A DNA stretch of 36,817 bases. Source: an uncultured Victivallis sp. (GTDB lineage: Bacteria; Verrucomicrobiota; Lentisphaeria; Victivallales; Victivallaceae). Below, one piece after another: positions 27,094-35,589 of the stretch (the first letter of the stretch is position 1; every line of letters begins with the position of its first letter). A program made the position numbers and the translations under genes. The stretch is taken from positions 1-36,817 of the forward strand of contig CALXNS010000056.1 in NCBI GenBank assembly GCA_944389815.1, read 5' to 3'. A model generated the notes under the pieces. That model ran no database searches and had not been told where the DNA came from. It saw only the letters and a list, made by a program, of their open reading frames with translations.

Positions 27094-28293
27094 ATGCCAA
27101 GATTCCGTTACATCGTCTGCGCTCCCGGCAGCCGGAGCGAATCCTGCGAGATAGAAGCCGATTCGCCGCGCGAGGCGGTCGCGAAGCTCCGGAGTCGCAA
27201 TTTGACGCCGATCCGTTTCTGCGGAGAAGCGGACGCGGCGAGCGACGGCTTGCTGTCGACGCGCCGGAAGCTCAAGTTTGATTGCTGTGATTTCACCGCG
27301 CAGCTGGCGGTGTTGCTTCAGGCGAACATCCCGCTGGAGCGGGCGCTGGCGATCATCGCCGAGAGCGCGGCCGAACCCGGACTGGCGGAGTTCTGCAATT
27401 CGCTGCGGCAGGGGCTGCATGAGGGAAAGAAGTTCTCGGAATTGATCCGCTCCTACGGATCGGCGTTTCCGGGATTCTACGCCAATTTGATCGAAACCGG
27501 CGAGGAGACCGGATGTCTGCCGGAGGTGACCGGCGAACTGCGCCGTTTCCTGTCGGAGAGCCGGGAATTGCGGGAGTTCATCATATCCAGTTCGATTTAT
27601 CCGCTGGCGGTGCTGGGGATCGTGCTCTGCGTGACGATTCTGATGTTCACGGTGTTCGTGCCGCGCTTCACGCAGATTTTTGCGGACATGGGGCGCGAGC
27701 TTCCCGGGTCGATGGTGTTTCTGACCACGGCGGGCAGTGTGATTGGTTACGGTTGCGTTATCGTGCCGGCAGTGGGGATTGCGCTCTGGGGGGTTCTCTC
27801 CTGGCGTCTCGGACGAGAGGGGTTTGCGGAGCTGCGCGGATATCTGATGACGCGGGTGCCGATTTTCGGAAAATTGAAGGTGGAACTGGAAATCGGCAAA
27901 TTCATGCGGACGTTTGCGATTCTCGTGAGCAATCATGTGGATATCATCAAGACGGTGCGGATTGCGATCCGGGTGATCGGCAACCGGACGGTGCGCGGAA
28001 GTTTTTCCGGACTGGAGGGGAAGATCCGCGGCGGCGAGAAACTCTCCAGCGCACTGCGCGGCAATCCGTATCTGCCGCCGGGGCTCGCCTCGAAGATCCG
28101 CGTCGGCGAGGAGTCCGGCGACGTCGGCGCGATGCTGACCGCCAGCGCCGATGCGATCGAGGAGTCCGGCCGCCGGAAAATCAAGCGTCTGCTGTCGCTT
28201 TTCGAACCGGCGGTAATCATTTTTCTGGCCGGAATGGTTCTGATCGTCGTGGTGTCGATTTTCATGGCGATCATGGAGATCAATCAAGTTTGA
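27094..28293 (+). CDS. gspF: T2SS inner-membrane platform protein GspF
   Basis: GspF is the polytopic inner-membrane platform protein that contacts GspE. The 399-residue length is typical. It has the N-terminal FRYIV motif, two T2SSF cytoplasmic helical domains (about 70-160 and 270-365, each with the LxxGxxxSxxL-like pattern: GLHEGKKFSELI and KIRGGEKLSSAL), and three hydrophobic segments (about 165-190, 208-240, 370-395). GEETGCLPEV and GEESGDVGAML are the paired G-E-x-(S/T)-G motifs of the family. The ATG is three bases after the gspE stop; the gene ends before a strong ribosome-binding site for the major pseudopilin. Confidence 0.95.
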   Translation: MPRFRYIVCAPGSRSESCEIEADSPREAVAKLRSRNLTPIRFCGEADAASDGLLSTRRKLKFDCCDFTAQLAVLLQANIPLERALAIIAESAAEPGLAEFCNSLRQGLHEGKKFSELIRSYGSAFPGFYANLIETGEETGCLPEVTGELRRFLSESRELREFIISSSIYPLAVLGIVLCVTILMFTVFVPRFTQIFADMGRELPGSMVFLTTAGSVIGYGCVIVPAVGIALWGVLSWRLGREGFAELRGYLMTRVPIFGKLKVELEIGKFMRTFAILVSNHVDIIKTVRIAIRVIGNRTVRGSFSGLEGKIRGGEKLSSALRGNPYLPPGLASKIRVGEESGDVGAMLTASADAIEESGRRKIKRLLSLFEPAVIIFLAGMVLIVVVSIFMAIMEINQV

Positions 28294-28309
28294 GCAAACC
28301 CGAAATTTC

Positions 28310-28315
28310 AGGAGG
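28310..28315 (+). promoter_or_regulatory. Strong ribosome-binding site for gspG
   Basis: AGGAGG lies seven bases before the gspG ATG. It is the best Shine-Dalgarno in the operon, where most other junctions rely on overlapping stop and start codons, and would raise output of the major pseudopilin. Confidence 0.75.
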
Positions 28316-28322
28316 TAGGAAT

Positions 28323-28745
28323 ATGAAACGAAACATTCGTCGCCGGCAAAGTTTTACGTTGATCGAAATCGTGATCGTGATCGTCATTCTGGTCATGCTC
28401 GCCTCGATTGCGACGCCGCTCTATTTCCGGCATCTGCGGACGGCCCGGATCAGCACGGCGAAAACCCAGATCAAACTTCTCGAACAGGCGCTGATGGATC
28501 TCAAGCTCGACGTCGGCAGTTATCCGGACGCCGCCGACGGACTTGAGGCGCTGATGGAGAACACCTCCGGCAGCGAAAAATGGGACGGTCCCTACATCAA
28601 GCCGAATGTCCCGAAGGATCCCTGGGGGAACGATTACGTCTACATCTTCCCCGGCGAACACGGTGAATTCGACCTGATCTCCTACGGTGCCGACGGCCAG
28701 CCCGACGGCGAGGGCGAGAATGCCGACATCAACAACTGGGAATGA
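28323..28745 (+). CDS. gspG: T2SS major pseudopilin GspG
   Basis: GspG polymerises into the periplasmic pseudopilus. The 140-residue protein has leader MKRNIRRRQS, then FTLIEIVIVIVILVMLASIATP; the Glu at mature position 5 is present. The residue before the cleavage site is Ser10 rather than Gly. The globular domain has the GspG hallmarks YPDAADGLEALM, WDGPYIKPNVPKDPWGNDYVY and SYGADGQPDGEGENADINNW, the last being the calcium-loop region. Start ATG 28323 has AGGAGG upstream; longer frames reach into gspF and are rejected. It is followed by gspH after 16 bases. Confidence 0.95.
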   Translation: MKRNIRRRQSFTLIEIVIVIVILVMLASIATPLYFRHLRTARISTAKTQIKLLEQALMDLKLDVGSYPDAADGLEALMENTSGSEKWDGPYIKPNVPKDPWGNDYVYIFPGEHGEFDLISYGADGQPDGEGENADINNWE

Positions 28746-28761
28746 GAGAAACGGCACGATA

Positions 28762-29346
28762 ATGCGGAGATGCGCCGTGCGTCGAAGCGGTTTCACATTG
28801 CTGGAAATGATCGCGGTGGTCGTCATTCTGATGCTCGGCACCACCGTGAGCGTCAGCGTGCTGCGGAAACGTTCGGGCGGGGCGGAATTTTCGGAGCGCT
28901 GCCGCGCATTCCGCGATTTCTGTCTGGAAGTCCGGACGCAGGCGATGGATACGGGGCGGGTGCGTTCGGTCTACCTGGCGGCGGGCGAGGAACGTTGTTT
29001 CGAGGCGGGCGAGCCGGCGGAGGGGGCGGGAAACGAAATTACGCCGCTTGTGCCGCCGCCGGAAATCGATCCCGGTGCGGCGCAGGAGGCGGAGGAAGCC
29101 GCCGTCCGGGAAGCGGCTCTGCCGGCGAAACGGTGGGAGATTCCGGAAGATTTCGTGACGGAAACGCCGGAGGATGGATTGTTTGAACGGCAGGAAATTT
29201 TCCGGTTCCACCCGGACGGCGGTGGATTTCAGGCGGCGGAGCTCTGTTTTGAACGGGGAAATTTCCGTGCGGAGTTCCGGATTCAGCCGCTGACCGGAGA
29301 ACTGCTGCTGCTGGAAGGCGATGAAGAAAAGGGGGCGTCATGGTGA
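28762..29346 (+). CDS. gspH: T2SS minor pseudopilin GspH-like
   Basis: The 194-residue protein has leader MRRCAVRRSG, cleavage after Gly10, and FTLLEMIAVVVILMLGTTVSVSVL as membrane helix with Glu5. The globular part is acidic, with a Pro/Ala/Glu-rich stretch (about 90-125) and FRFHPDGGGFQAAELCFERG near the end, like the FxPdG motif in GspH C-terminal domains. It would sit near the tip of the pseudopilus. The ATG at 28762 is preferred since it immediately precedes the pilin leader; GAGAG lies about 14 bases upstream. The stop overlaps the next gene by 7 bases. Confidence 0.82.
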   Translation: MRRCAVRRSGFTLLEMIAVVVILMLGTTVSVSVLRKRSGGAEFSERCRAFRDFCLEVRTQAMDTGRVRSVYLAAGEERCFEAGEPAEGAGNEITPLVPPPEIDPGAAQEAEEAAVREAALPAKRWEIPEDFVTETPEDGLFERQEIFRFHPDGGGFQAAELCFERGNFRAEFRIQPLTGELLLLEGDEEKGASW

Positions 29347-29801
29347 CCTGCAAAATGGGGTACGGCAGAGGTTCGGCGTTGCCGTGCCGCCGGTTCGGTT
29401 TCACGTTGCTTGAGGTGGTCATCGCCATAGCGATTCTTTCGCTCGGAGTGGTGGCGTACCTGTCGCTGGTCGGAGCGTCCCAGAGGCGGTTGGAGAAGGC
29501 GCGCGAGACGTGGCGTAATTTTCACATGCTTTCGCAGGCGGCGGAATATTACCTGCTTCAGGGGTTCGACGACCCGGAATCGCCCGGCCCGGAGGTGTTC
29601 GATTATCCCGGGTATCAGGTTTACTGCCGATTTGAGGAGCCGGAGGGAATTCCGGAGGAGTTCACCGATCTGACCGGCCAGGCGCGGTTGAAGCGCTGTA
29701 TCATCGAACTGGTCCGCACTTCGGACGGCGTCACGGTCGATGCGCTCGACATAGACAGGATAGATTATGACGATACCACCGATTCGGAAATGCAGATGTA
29801 G
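29340..29801 (+). CDS. gspI: T2SS minor pseudopilin GspI-like
   Basis: The 153-residue protein has a basic leader ending CRRFG, cleavage after Gly, and FTLLEVVIAIAILSLGVVAYLSLV with Glu5. FTLLEVxxAxAILxLG is the usual opening of GspI (and PilV) proteins, and length is close to GspI. GspI forms the tip complex with GspJ and GspK. It overlaps gspH by 7 bases (ATGGTGA) and gspJ by 35 bases. It ends in TAG, showing that TAG serves as a normal stop in this genome. Confidence 0.8.
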   Translation: MVTCKMGYGRGSALPCRRFGFTLLEVVIAIAILSLGVVAYLSLVGASQRRLEKARETWRNFHMLSQAAEYYLLQGFDDPESPGPEVFDYPGYQVYCRFEEPEGIPEEFTDLTGQARLKRCIIELVRTSDGVTVDALDIDRIDYDDTTDSEMQM

Positions 29802-30522
29802 AAAATCCCCGCGCCGGCGGCGGCAGGCCGGTTTCACGCTGCTGGAGGTGATGGCGGCGACGGCGGTTCTGGCGATGGTCGGGCTGGTGATCGCCGCGTC
29901 GCTCAACGCTTTTTACCGGAGCTGGACCCGGGGCGAGAAGGTCGCGCGGGAACTGGAGCGCAACCGGGCGGTGGACCGGGTCGTCGATGAACTCTTCCGC
30001 AACGCGGTTCCATTGCAATGGGAGGAGGAACTCGGCAACGTGGAATACGTCTTTCAGGGTGAACAGGATGAACTGTGGATTGCCGCGTTGGGGCGATCCT
30101 ACGGCGGCCGGACGCCGTTCCGCTTCGGGCGGCTCTATCTCGAGGACGATCAATTGCGGTGCGATTACGCCGAAACGCCGCTGCTGCCGTGGATTGAGAT
30201 CAAGGATCAGCAATACGAGACGCTCACGATCACCGACAATGTTCAATCGATCCAGTTCGCCTACGCGGACGACGCGGAGGAGGATTCCGGCAACGCGATT
30301 GAATTCTATGACGAATGGGACGAGGAGGAGCACGACAATTTCCCGCTGGCAATTTTGTTGACGATTGAATGGAAGGACGGCAGCCGGGAGTGCTGGCTCC
30401 GCCGGACGGCGGCGAACAGTTACAATACCGAGCTTTCCGTATCGCAGCGTTCCGTCGGTCTCGGCGGCGGTTCGGCGGACGGGTTGCGCGAGGGCGGCGG
30501 CGGTCCCGGAGGTCGGCCATGA
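29767..30522 (+). CDS. gspJ: T2SS minor pseudopilin GspJ-like
   Basis: The 251-residue protein has a basic leader (about 21 residues, RKSPRRRRQAG), cleavage after Gly, then FTLLEVMAATAVLAMVGLVIAASL with Glu5. The beta-rich globular domain carries an acidic loop (about 173-195, YADDAEEDSGN...DEWDEEEHDN) and WKDGSRECWLRRT near the C-terminus; a Gly-rich tail ends the protein. Size and position between gspI and gspK support GspJ. The start overlaps gspI by 35 bases and the end overlaps gspK by an ATGA junction. Confidence 0.82.
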   Translation: MTIPPIRKCRCRKSPRRRRQAGFTLLEVMAATAVLAMVGLVIAASLNAFYRSWTRGEKVARELERNRAVDRVVDELFRNAVPLQWEEELGNVEYVFQGEQDELWIAALGRSYGGRTPFRFGRLYLEDDQLRCDYAETPLLPWIEIKDQQYETLTITDNVQSIQFAYADDAEEDSGNAIEFYDEWDEEEHDNFPLAILLTIEWKDGSRECWLRRTAANSYNTELSVSQRSVGLGGGSADGLREGGGGPGGRP

Positions 30523-31508
30523 TGAGGCGCCGGCACGGGAGGAGACGAGGCGGAGAAGAGGACGGGGTCGCCCTGATTGCGACGCTCTGTTTTCTTGCGA
30601 CGGCGGGACTGCTGGCGCTGTCGCTGGCCGCGTTGTCGCAGAAGGCGGCGTTCGGCAATGCGGCGGAGGTCGGAAGGATGCGTTCGTTTTACCTCAACGA
30701 GGGGGTGGCGAACCGGGTGCGTTACCTGATCGAGGCGGATCGTTCCGCGTATCCATTGCGGCGTCCGGATGAGGTGGATTTCGATGATTACGATTTCGAC
30801 CGCTATTTTGCGGACAGTTTCGTGCACTCGATGGACTATTACGGCACGCCGGTTCGCTTTGTCATACACAACGGCGTGCGCGGGATCGATCTGAATTCCC
30901 GTGAGGGGATCGATGTGTTGCAGCAGAATCGTTTGACCGACACGGTCGTGGCCGACGCGCTGGAATTGTTCTCCACGCGGTTGACCGATTACATGGATTC
31001 GGATGATTCGCCGGGAACCGACGGGCTGGAGAAGGACGATTACGACGCGCTCAACTGCAACAATCTGCCGCGCAACGACGCGATGCAGTTCAAAGAGGAG
31101 TTGTTCTGGATTCCGGGAGCGCTGGAGGTGACGCCGGTGGACGGGAACGGCGATCTTTCGATCGTCCGCAATCTGCAGATTTCCAACGGCGGCAACCCGT
31201 CGATCTTCGCGGCCACCTACGTGGAATTGCGCACGATCGGCGGGTTGGATGAAATTGAAGCCGCCACGGTTTACGACGCATTGCGCGAATGGAGGAAGAA
31301 CCGCACGAAATTGAGCGATCAACTTGATGTTCTGACGTTGCCGCAATTGCAGATGGCGTTTTCCTGGGAGGATTCGCGTTATTATACGATTGAGATTCTG
31401 CGGCCGGAACAGGGCGTCGGCGCCGGGCTGCGCTGCACGTTTCAAACGCAGGGCGTCGGCGGTCCCTCGAACGGAATCGCGCCCTATCTGGAATACTCCT
31501 GGTTTTAA
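30519..31508 (+). CDS. gspK: T2SS minor pseudopilin GspK-like
   Basis: GspK caps the pseudopilus. The 329-residue protein starts with an Arg-rich leader (MMRRRHGRRRGGEEDG), cleavage after Gly, and VALIATLCFLATAGLLALSL; it lacks the Glu at mature position 5, which is diagnostic of GspK. The large domain includes YYGTPVRFVIHNGVRGIDLNSREGID and a helical insert (about 155-225, DYMDSDDSPGTDGLEKDDYDAL) like the GspK alpha-domain with its calcium-binding acidic residues. The ATG at 30519 overlaps the gspJ stop. Last gene of the operon; a convergent gene ends 14 bases away and no terminator hairpin is obvious. Confidence 0.85.
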   Translation: MMRRRHGRRRGGEEDGVALIATLCFLATAGLLALSLAALSQKAAFGNAAEVGRMRSFYLNEGVANRVRYLIEADRSAYPLRRPDEVDFDDYDFDRYFADSFVHSMDYYGTPVRFVIHNGVRGIDLNSREGIDVLQQNRLTDTVVADALELFSTRLTDYMDSDDSPGTDGLEKDDYDALNCNNLPRNDAMQFKEELFWIPGALEVTPVDGNGDLSIVRNLQISNGGNPSIFAATYVELRTIGGLDEIEAATVYDALREWRKNRTKLSDQLDVLTLPQLQMAFSWEDSRYYTIEILRPEQGVGAGLRCTFQTQGVGGPSNGIAPYLEYSWF

Positions 31509-31522
31509 CTTCGTTCTCCGGT

Positions 31523-32491
31523 TCAGAAGGAATCGAGGGCGTTGCAGATGGCGAGCCTGCCGCGTTTGGCTTCGGCCCAGTCGCCGCAGCGATTGGTGAG
31601 AACGGCGGCGAACCGGCCGTTTTCCGGATCGATCCAGAGAGTCTGCCCGGTGAAACCGGAGTGATAGAGCGTTTTGTCCGACCAGTTATCGGGCCGGAAT
31701 TCGGTGCCCGCATCCCAACCGAAAGATCGGCGCGGCAATCCCGGACGTTCGACGATCCGCAGCAGAATCGAATCGCTCCGCAACCGGAGCATCGCGTCGG
31801 CGAAGCGGGCGAGATCGGCGGCGGTCGAGAAAATGCCGGCGTTGCCGATGCGGTGCGGCATGGCGAACCGGGCGGATTCGTCGCTGATGATGCCGGGCGC
31901 GGCATTGAGCATGCGGGCGATCCGGAAATGTTGATGGGGGAAGGGTTCGCCCCAGTTGGTTTCACTCATGCCGAGGGGAGTGAAGATGACCCGGCGGGCG
32001 AATTCCTGAAGCGGGACTCCGGAGACGGATTCGACGATCATCCCGAGAAGGATGAAGTTGACGCAGGCGTATTCAAATTTTTCTCCCGCCGGGTGGACCG
32101 GTGGGGTGTCGCGGACGCCGTCGATGAGATTGGCGGCGTGTTCATAAGGTTTATTGTTGTCGAACCCGGAAATGTGCATGGCCAGATCGCGAACCGTGGC
32201 GGCGGGTCTGGGGAGAACCCGGTAATCGGGCAGATAATCGGCGAAGGGACGGTCGGGATCAAGTTTTTCTTCGTCGATCAGGAACGCGACGGCGGTGGCG
32301 GTGCCGACGACTTTGCTGACGCTGGCGATGTCGAAGACGGTATCCGGGCGCATCGGAGTTCCGGCGAGGGGATCGGCCGAACCGAAGCAGAAGAGCCGGA
32401 GCGGACGGTTGCGTCCGCCGTCGAGGATGACGGCGCCGTGGAAGAGTCCGGCATCGATCTGATTTAGGACGCGCGATTCGACTTCGTTCAT
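31523..32491 (-). CDS. Serine hydrolase of the beta-lactamase/penicillin-binding fold
   Basis: The 322-residue protein has the three active-site motifs of the class C beta-lactamase superfamily (Pfam Beta-lactamase, PF00144): SVSK with nucleophile Ser57 and Lys60, YACVN with Tyr141, and HSG at 277-279. FGSADPLAGTPMRPDTVFDIASVSK is typical of the family's esterases, D-aminopeptidases and transpeptidase-like proteins, so the substrate is open; a true beta-lactamase is not implied. No signal peptide is seen with the start at 32491, chosen because homology starts here and AAGGG lies upstream; a longer frame reaching 32737 crosses the divergent promoter and is rejected. It converges on gspK. Confidence 0.88.
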   Translation of the reverse strand: MNEVESRVLNQIDAGLFHGAVILDGGRNRPLRLFCFGSADPLAGTPMRPDTVFDIASVSKVVGTATAVAFLIDEEKLDPDRPFADYLPDYRVLPRPAATVRDLAMHISGFDNNKPYEHAANLIDGVRDTPPVHPAGEKFEYACVNFILLGMIVESVSGVPLQEFARRVIFTPLGMSETNWGEPFPHQHFRIARMLNAAPGIISDESARFAMPHRIGNAGIFSTAADLARFADAMLRLRSDSILLRIVERPGLPRRSFGWDAGTEFRPDNWSDKTLYHSGFTGQTLWIDPENGRFAAVLTNRCGDWAEAKRGRLAICNALDSF

Positions 32492-32614
32492 GATGAAAAT
32501 CCCTTGTTGAGCGGGGTTGGAAAACGAATATGGAAAAATAGTTCCTCGATGGAGGAAATTCAAGAAATTGCGGCGGAATTTAGGGAAAAATAGCGCGCGT
32601 CCGGCAAAAAAAGA

Positions 32615-32643
32615 TTGCAAAAATGCTTCGGAAACATTATATT
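32615..32643 (+). promoter_or_regulatory. Sigma-70-type promoter for signal peptidase I
   Basis: TTGCAA (32615-32620) and TATATT (32638-32643) are separated by 17 bases, about 60 bases before the lepB start. A small hairpin (CGCGG/CCGCG, 32660-32673) follows in the leader. Confidence 0.6.
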
Positions 32644-32705
32644 TGCGGAGATGTTGCTTCGCGGAGAACCGCGGATGCAGAGAGGAGAAGGAGTCGGCGG
32701 AGAAT

Positions 32706-33263
32706 ATGTTCAGACGAGTGACGCAATGGTGGTTCAAGATCGCCGGATTTCATCGTTCCGACGACGAGACGGGAGCCGGGACGCTGGCTGACTTCATTCT
32801 GCCGAAAATGCGGGTCGGGTTCTTCATCCGGATGGGGGTGGTGGCGCTGCTCTCGGTGCTGGTGTTCGGGTTTGTATTGATGCCGTGCGTGATCGATGGC
32901 GAAAGCATGATGCCGACCTATCCGCGGCACGGCTTCACCTTCTGCTGGAAATGGCGTTATCTCTTCGACGAACCGGAGATCGGGGATATCGTAATACTGC
33001 GTTATGCGGACCGGGTTTATTTTCTCAAGCGGATCATCGGATTGCCGGGGGACACGATCGAGTTCCGGAACGGCGACCTCTATCGGAACGGCGAACTTGT
33101 GCACGAACCTTATCTGCGGTACGCCTCCAACTGGAATCTGCCGCCGCGGAAGGTCGAACCCGGGCATTATTACGTCGTCGGCGACAATCGGAGCCAGTGG
33201 ATCGATGAGCACATGTTCGGTCAGGTGTTGAAAAATAAAATCGTCGGTTCGCCGATCTGGTGA
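32706..33263 (+). CDS. lepB: Signal peptidase I
   Basis: The enzyme removes Sec and Tat signal peptides at the outer face of the inner membrane. The 185-residue protein has one membrane helix (about 42-60, RMGVVALLSVLVFGFVLM), the nucleophile Ser68 in DGESMMPT, the general base Lys108 in YFLKRIIGLPGD and the conserved box GDNRSQWIDEHMFGQV. Compared with E. coli LepB it lacks the second N-terminal helix and large inserts, resembling shorter Gram-positive-like forms. The start at 32706 is supported by GGAG and AAGGAG just upstream; the frame runs on to 32517 through the promoter. This enzyme does not process pilin-type signals. Confidence 0.93.
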   Translation: MFRRVTQWWFKIAGFHRSDDETGAGTLADFILPKMRVGFFIRMGVVALLSVLVFGFVLMPCVIDGESMMPTYPRHGFTFCWKWRYLFDEPEIGDIVILRYADRVYFLKRIIGLPGDTIEFRNGDLYRNGELVHEPYLRYASNWNLPPRKVEPGHYYVVGDNRSQWIDEHMFGQVLKNKIVGSPIW

Positions 33264-33280
33264 GACGGCGTGAAGAGTGG

Positions 33281-33808
33281 ATGGAGAAGATGAAAGGATT
33301 TTTTGCATTTCCCAGACGTTTCTGGATAGCCGGGGTGGTGATTGTGCTGCTGGGCGGGTTGTCGCTCTGGTACCTCTGCCGTGATTCGGATGAATTGAAG
33401 ATCACCCGGACGCTCCGGGCGCTCTGTACGCTGGCGAGCAAACCGGAGAAGGAGAGTGCCGCGCTGGGAGCGGTGAAGATCAGCAAAACCGACGACGTGT
33501 TTGCGCCGTCGTGCCGGTTCGATTTCAAGCATGAGATGTTTTCCGGGAGCTACACCCCGCGGGAGATCACCGGGCAGCTGACCCGTTACCGTGCCTTCGT
33601 CCGCTGGAGCGAGGCGTCGATGCGCGACCTGCAGATACTGGAGATCACGCCTGAACGTGCGACCGCGGTCTTCACCGGATTTCTGGAGGGGGATACGACG
33701 GACGGAAAAGGAATTTCCGAGGTGCGCGACCTCTTCTGCGAACTGGTCAAAGTCGAAGGCGAATGGCGGATCGATGAATTGACGGTTCGGGAAATTCTGG
33801 AGAAATGA
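33281..33808 (+). CDS. Membrane-anchored NTF2-like protein of unknown function
   Basis: The 175-residue protein has one N-terminal membrane helix (about 14-32, FWIAGVVIVLLGGLSLWYL) and a C-terminal domain with an NTF2/SnoaL-like pattern: an N-terminal helix, FDFKHEMFSGSYTPREITGQLTRY, then strands LQILEIT, ATAVFTGFL and LFCELVKVEGEWRIDELTV. Such domains are often binding or scaffold units. The start is uncertain: ATG 33281, ATG 33290, or a GTG at 33260 that overlaps the lepB stop. It follows lepB by 17 bases and is probably cotranscribed. I cannot assign a function. Confidence 0.72.
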   Translation: MEKMKGFFAFPRRFWIAGVVIVLLGGLSLWYLCRDSDELKITRTLRALCTLASKPEKESAALGAVKISKTDDVFAPSCRFDFKHEMFSGSYTPREITGQLTRYRAFVRWSEASMRDLQILEITPERATAVFTGFLEGDTTDGKGISEVRDLFCELVKVEGEWRIDELTVREILEK

Positions 33809-33863
33809 CGGATCATATCCGCCTGGAAATGTGAATATTGCCGAAACGACGGAAAAGTGACGA

Positions 33864-33904
33864 CAAAAAAACGGCCCGGAATTTTCCGGGCCGTTCTGCT
33901 TTTG
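33864..33904. terminator. Bidirectional rho-independent terminator
   Basis: ACGGCCCGGA (33871-33880) pairs perfectly with TCCGGGCCGT (33885-33894) around a 4-base loop. On the minus strand it is followed by a run of seven or more T; on the plus strand by TCTGCTTTTG. It separates the convergent lepB operon and pilin-like gene. Confidence 0.9.
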
Positions 33905-33925
33905 ATTTTGAAGTAATCGCAATAT

Positions 33926-34630
33926 TTATTGCGTGATGTAATCGCGCGAAATCTGTCCGGCTTCCGGAGTGTCTCCGCTGAGCGGATAATAACGCTTCTG
34001 CGCTTCTGTCTGCTCCAGGGATTCGGCATGACCGTCGAAGAAGAAGAAGTTGCAGAAATTGCCGTGAATTTTGTACGGCGCAGCGCGGTTTCCATCCGAA
34101 GAACTGAATCCGACGACGGCGCTGGCGAGTTTTCGTCCGGAATCCGCAGCACAGCAGCCGATGGCCAGCGCAGCGGGCGCGACCGGTACGTCGCCGGCGG
34201 TAAGGTATTTGGTTCCACGGAAATCGAAGCCGTCCGCGATGGAAGTGTAAGCCGCGCCGTAAACCTGTTGAAGAGCGCTTTCCATCTGAGTTGCCGCGTT
34301 GGTGTCAGATGGATCCACGGAAGTGATGGTGTAAGTGACGATGGCGGGACAGCGGATGCCGTTGAAATCCTGAATATAATTCTTGTTGTAGAGCCACACG
34401 CTCCAGTAGTTGGTATCGGCGGTGGTTCCGGAGATGAAGTATCCGTCATTGTCGTTGATCGACTGCTGGATGATCTTCATGGTCTGACCCTGATTGCTGA
34501 TGCAGGCGGCGGTTTTGGCGGAGACGCGGGCGCGTCCGACGGCGGGAATGATCAATCCCGCGAGAATCGCAATGATCGCAATGACGGTCAGCATTTCGAT
34601 CAATGTAAAATTGTGACTGGTTCGAGTCAT
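33926..34630 (-). CDS. Pilin-like protein with H-x9-DGH motif
   Basis: The 234-residue protein begins MTRTSHN then [36 protein letters not shown], a class III signal with Asn before the cleavage site. Its C-terminal part contains IHGNFCNFFFFDGHAESL, an H-x9-DGH motif shared with the two pilin-like genes beside hydrolases. AAGAAGGA sits nine bases before the ATG at 34630; the ATG at 34639 abuts that site and is less likely. It is monocistronic, bounded by a bidirectional terminator downstream and a divergent pilin-like gene upstream. No hydrolase is adjacent. Function unknown. Confidence 0.85.
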   Translation of the reverse strand: MTRTSHNFTLIEMLTVIAIIAILAGLIIPAVGRARVSAKTAACISNQGQTMKIIQQSINDNDGYFISGTTADTNYWSVWLYNKNYIQDFNGIRCPAIVTYTITSVDPSDTNAATQMESALQQVYGAAYTSIADGFDFRGTKYLTAGDVPVAPAALAIGCCAADSGRKLASAVVGFSSSDGNRAAPYKIHGNFCNFFFFDGHAESLEQTEAQKRYYPLSGDTPEAGQISRDYITQ

Positions 34631-34767
34631 GATATCCATTCCTTCTTTTTTTGAGACAGGGCAACTTTCGCTGTATTCTCAACAGATAACCTACTCGGAT
34701 GGAGTCGTTTTGTCAAGCCGTTCCACCGTTTCGGCGTTATTTTTTACAAAAAAAAGTTGTTCCGGGA

Positions 34768-34796
34768 TTGAAAAAACGCTGAAAAGAACATACTAT
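34768..34796 (+). promoter_or_regulatory. Sigma-70-type promoter for the rightward pilin-like gene
   Basis: TTGAAA (34768-34773) and TACTAT (34791-34796) are separated by 17 bases, about 20-60 bases before the two possible start codons. Confidence 0.6.
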
Positions 34797-34817
34797 ATGC
34801 AATAGGATTCTATTTTC

Positions 34818-35570
34818 ATGGATCAATTTTGCCGGAACAACAGGAATATATCAAAAATGAAATCTCGTCACACATTCACTCTGATCGAGCTCCTGGTCGT
34901 GATCGCGATCATCGCGCTTCTGGCCGGGCTCATCCTTCCCGCCGTCATCATGGTTCAGCAGCGCGGCCGCATCACCCAGGCGAAGTCCGACATGGCCGCC
35001 ATCCTCCTCGCGCTCAAGGGCGTCGAGAACACCTACAACAAAATGGCGAACGATGCCAATTTCAACGGAAATGCGCCGGGGCATTTCTCGGTGGGTTCTG
35101 CAACTTCTCCAAGCGGTATCAAACTTGGCGGCGGTGTCGATTCCAATTATTTTGAAGACGACGACGCGCCCCAGAATCAAGCCTATGATGCGTTCATCGT
35201 CGAATTGACGGTGCCCCAGCTGATCAGCAGCGCCTCCAATTTGAACATCAACAAACGCCGGCAGAAATTCCTCGACCCCAAGGCGAAATTTGATCCCACC
35301 GAAGGATATACCTCTGCAACCGACGCGGATGAAATACGGAATCGGAAGCAGCTCTGGCGTGATCCGTGGGGCAACCGTTACGTGATTTTGATCAATACCG
35401 ATTTCAGCGATCAGATTCCCAATCCGGCTGATACGAGCAAAGTGCTCTCGACCAAGGCCGTCATCTACTCCTTCGGGCCGAACGGCAAGGACGACAGCGG
35501 GAAAAACATTCAGGTCGATGTGGGCAGCCCTGATAAGGCCGATGACGACATCTGCAGCTGGAACGATTGA
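34818..35570 (+). CDS. GspG-type pilin-like protein outside the T2SS operon
   Basis: The 250-residue frame (237 if it starts at the ATG at 34857) has leader MKSRHT then [44 protein letters not shown], with Thr before the cleavage site. The C-terminal half has WRDPWGNRYVILI and IYSFGPNGKDDSG, the same DPWGxxY and S(Y/F)G.(D/N)G features as GspG, so it looks like a second major-pseudopilin type rather than the H-x9-DG type. An AGGA precedes each ATG at about 10-12 bases, so the start is undecided. It has its own promoter and is followed after 19 bases by an acyltransferase gene. Confidence 0.85.
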   Translation: MDQFCRNNRNISKMKSRHTFTLIELLVVIAIIALLAGLILPAVIMVQQRGRITQAKSDMAAILLALKGVENTYNKMANDANFNGNAPGHFSVGSATSPSGIKLGGGVDSNYFEDDDAPQNQAYDAFIVELTVPQLISSASNLNINKRRQKFLDPKAKFDPTEGYTSATDADEIRNRKQLWRDPWGNRYVILINTDFSDQIPNPADTSKVLSTKAVIYSFGPNGKDDSGKNIQVDVGSPDKADDDICSWND

Positions 35571-35589
35571 TGATTGATTTTCTCCAGAG

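Noticed and set aside
32517..32705. N-terminal extension of signal peptidase I
   Set aside because: The extension crosses a good promoter and leader; ribosome-binding sites and homology support the ATG at 32706.
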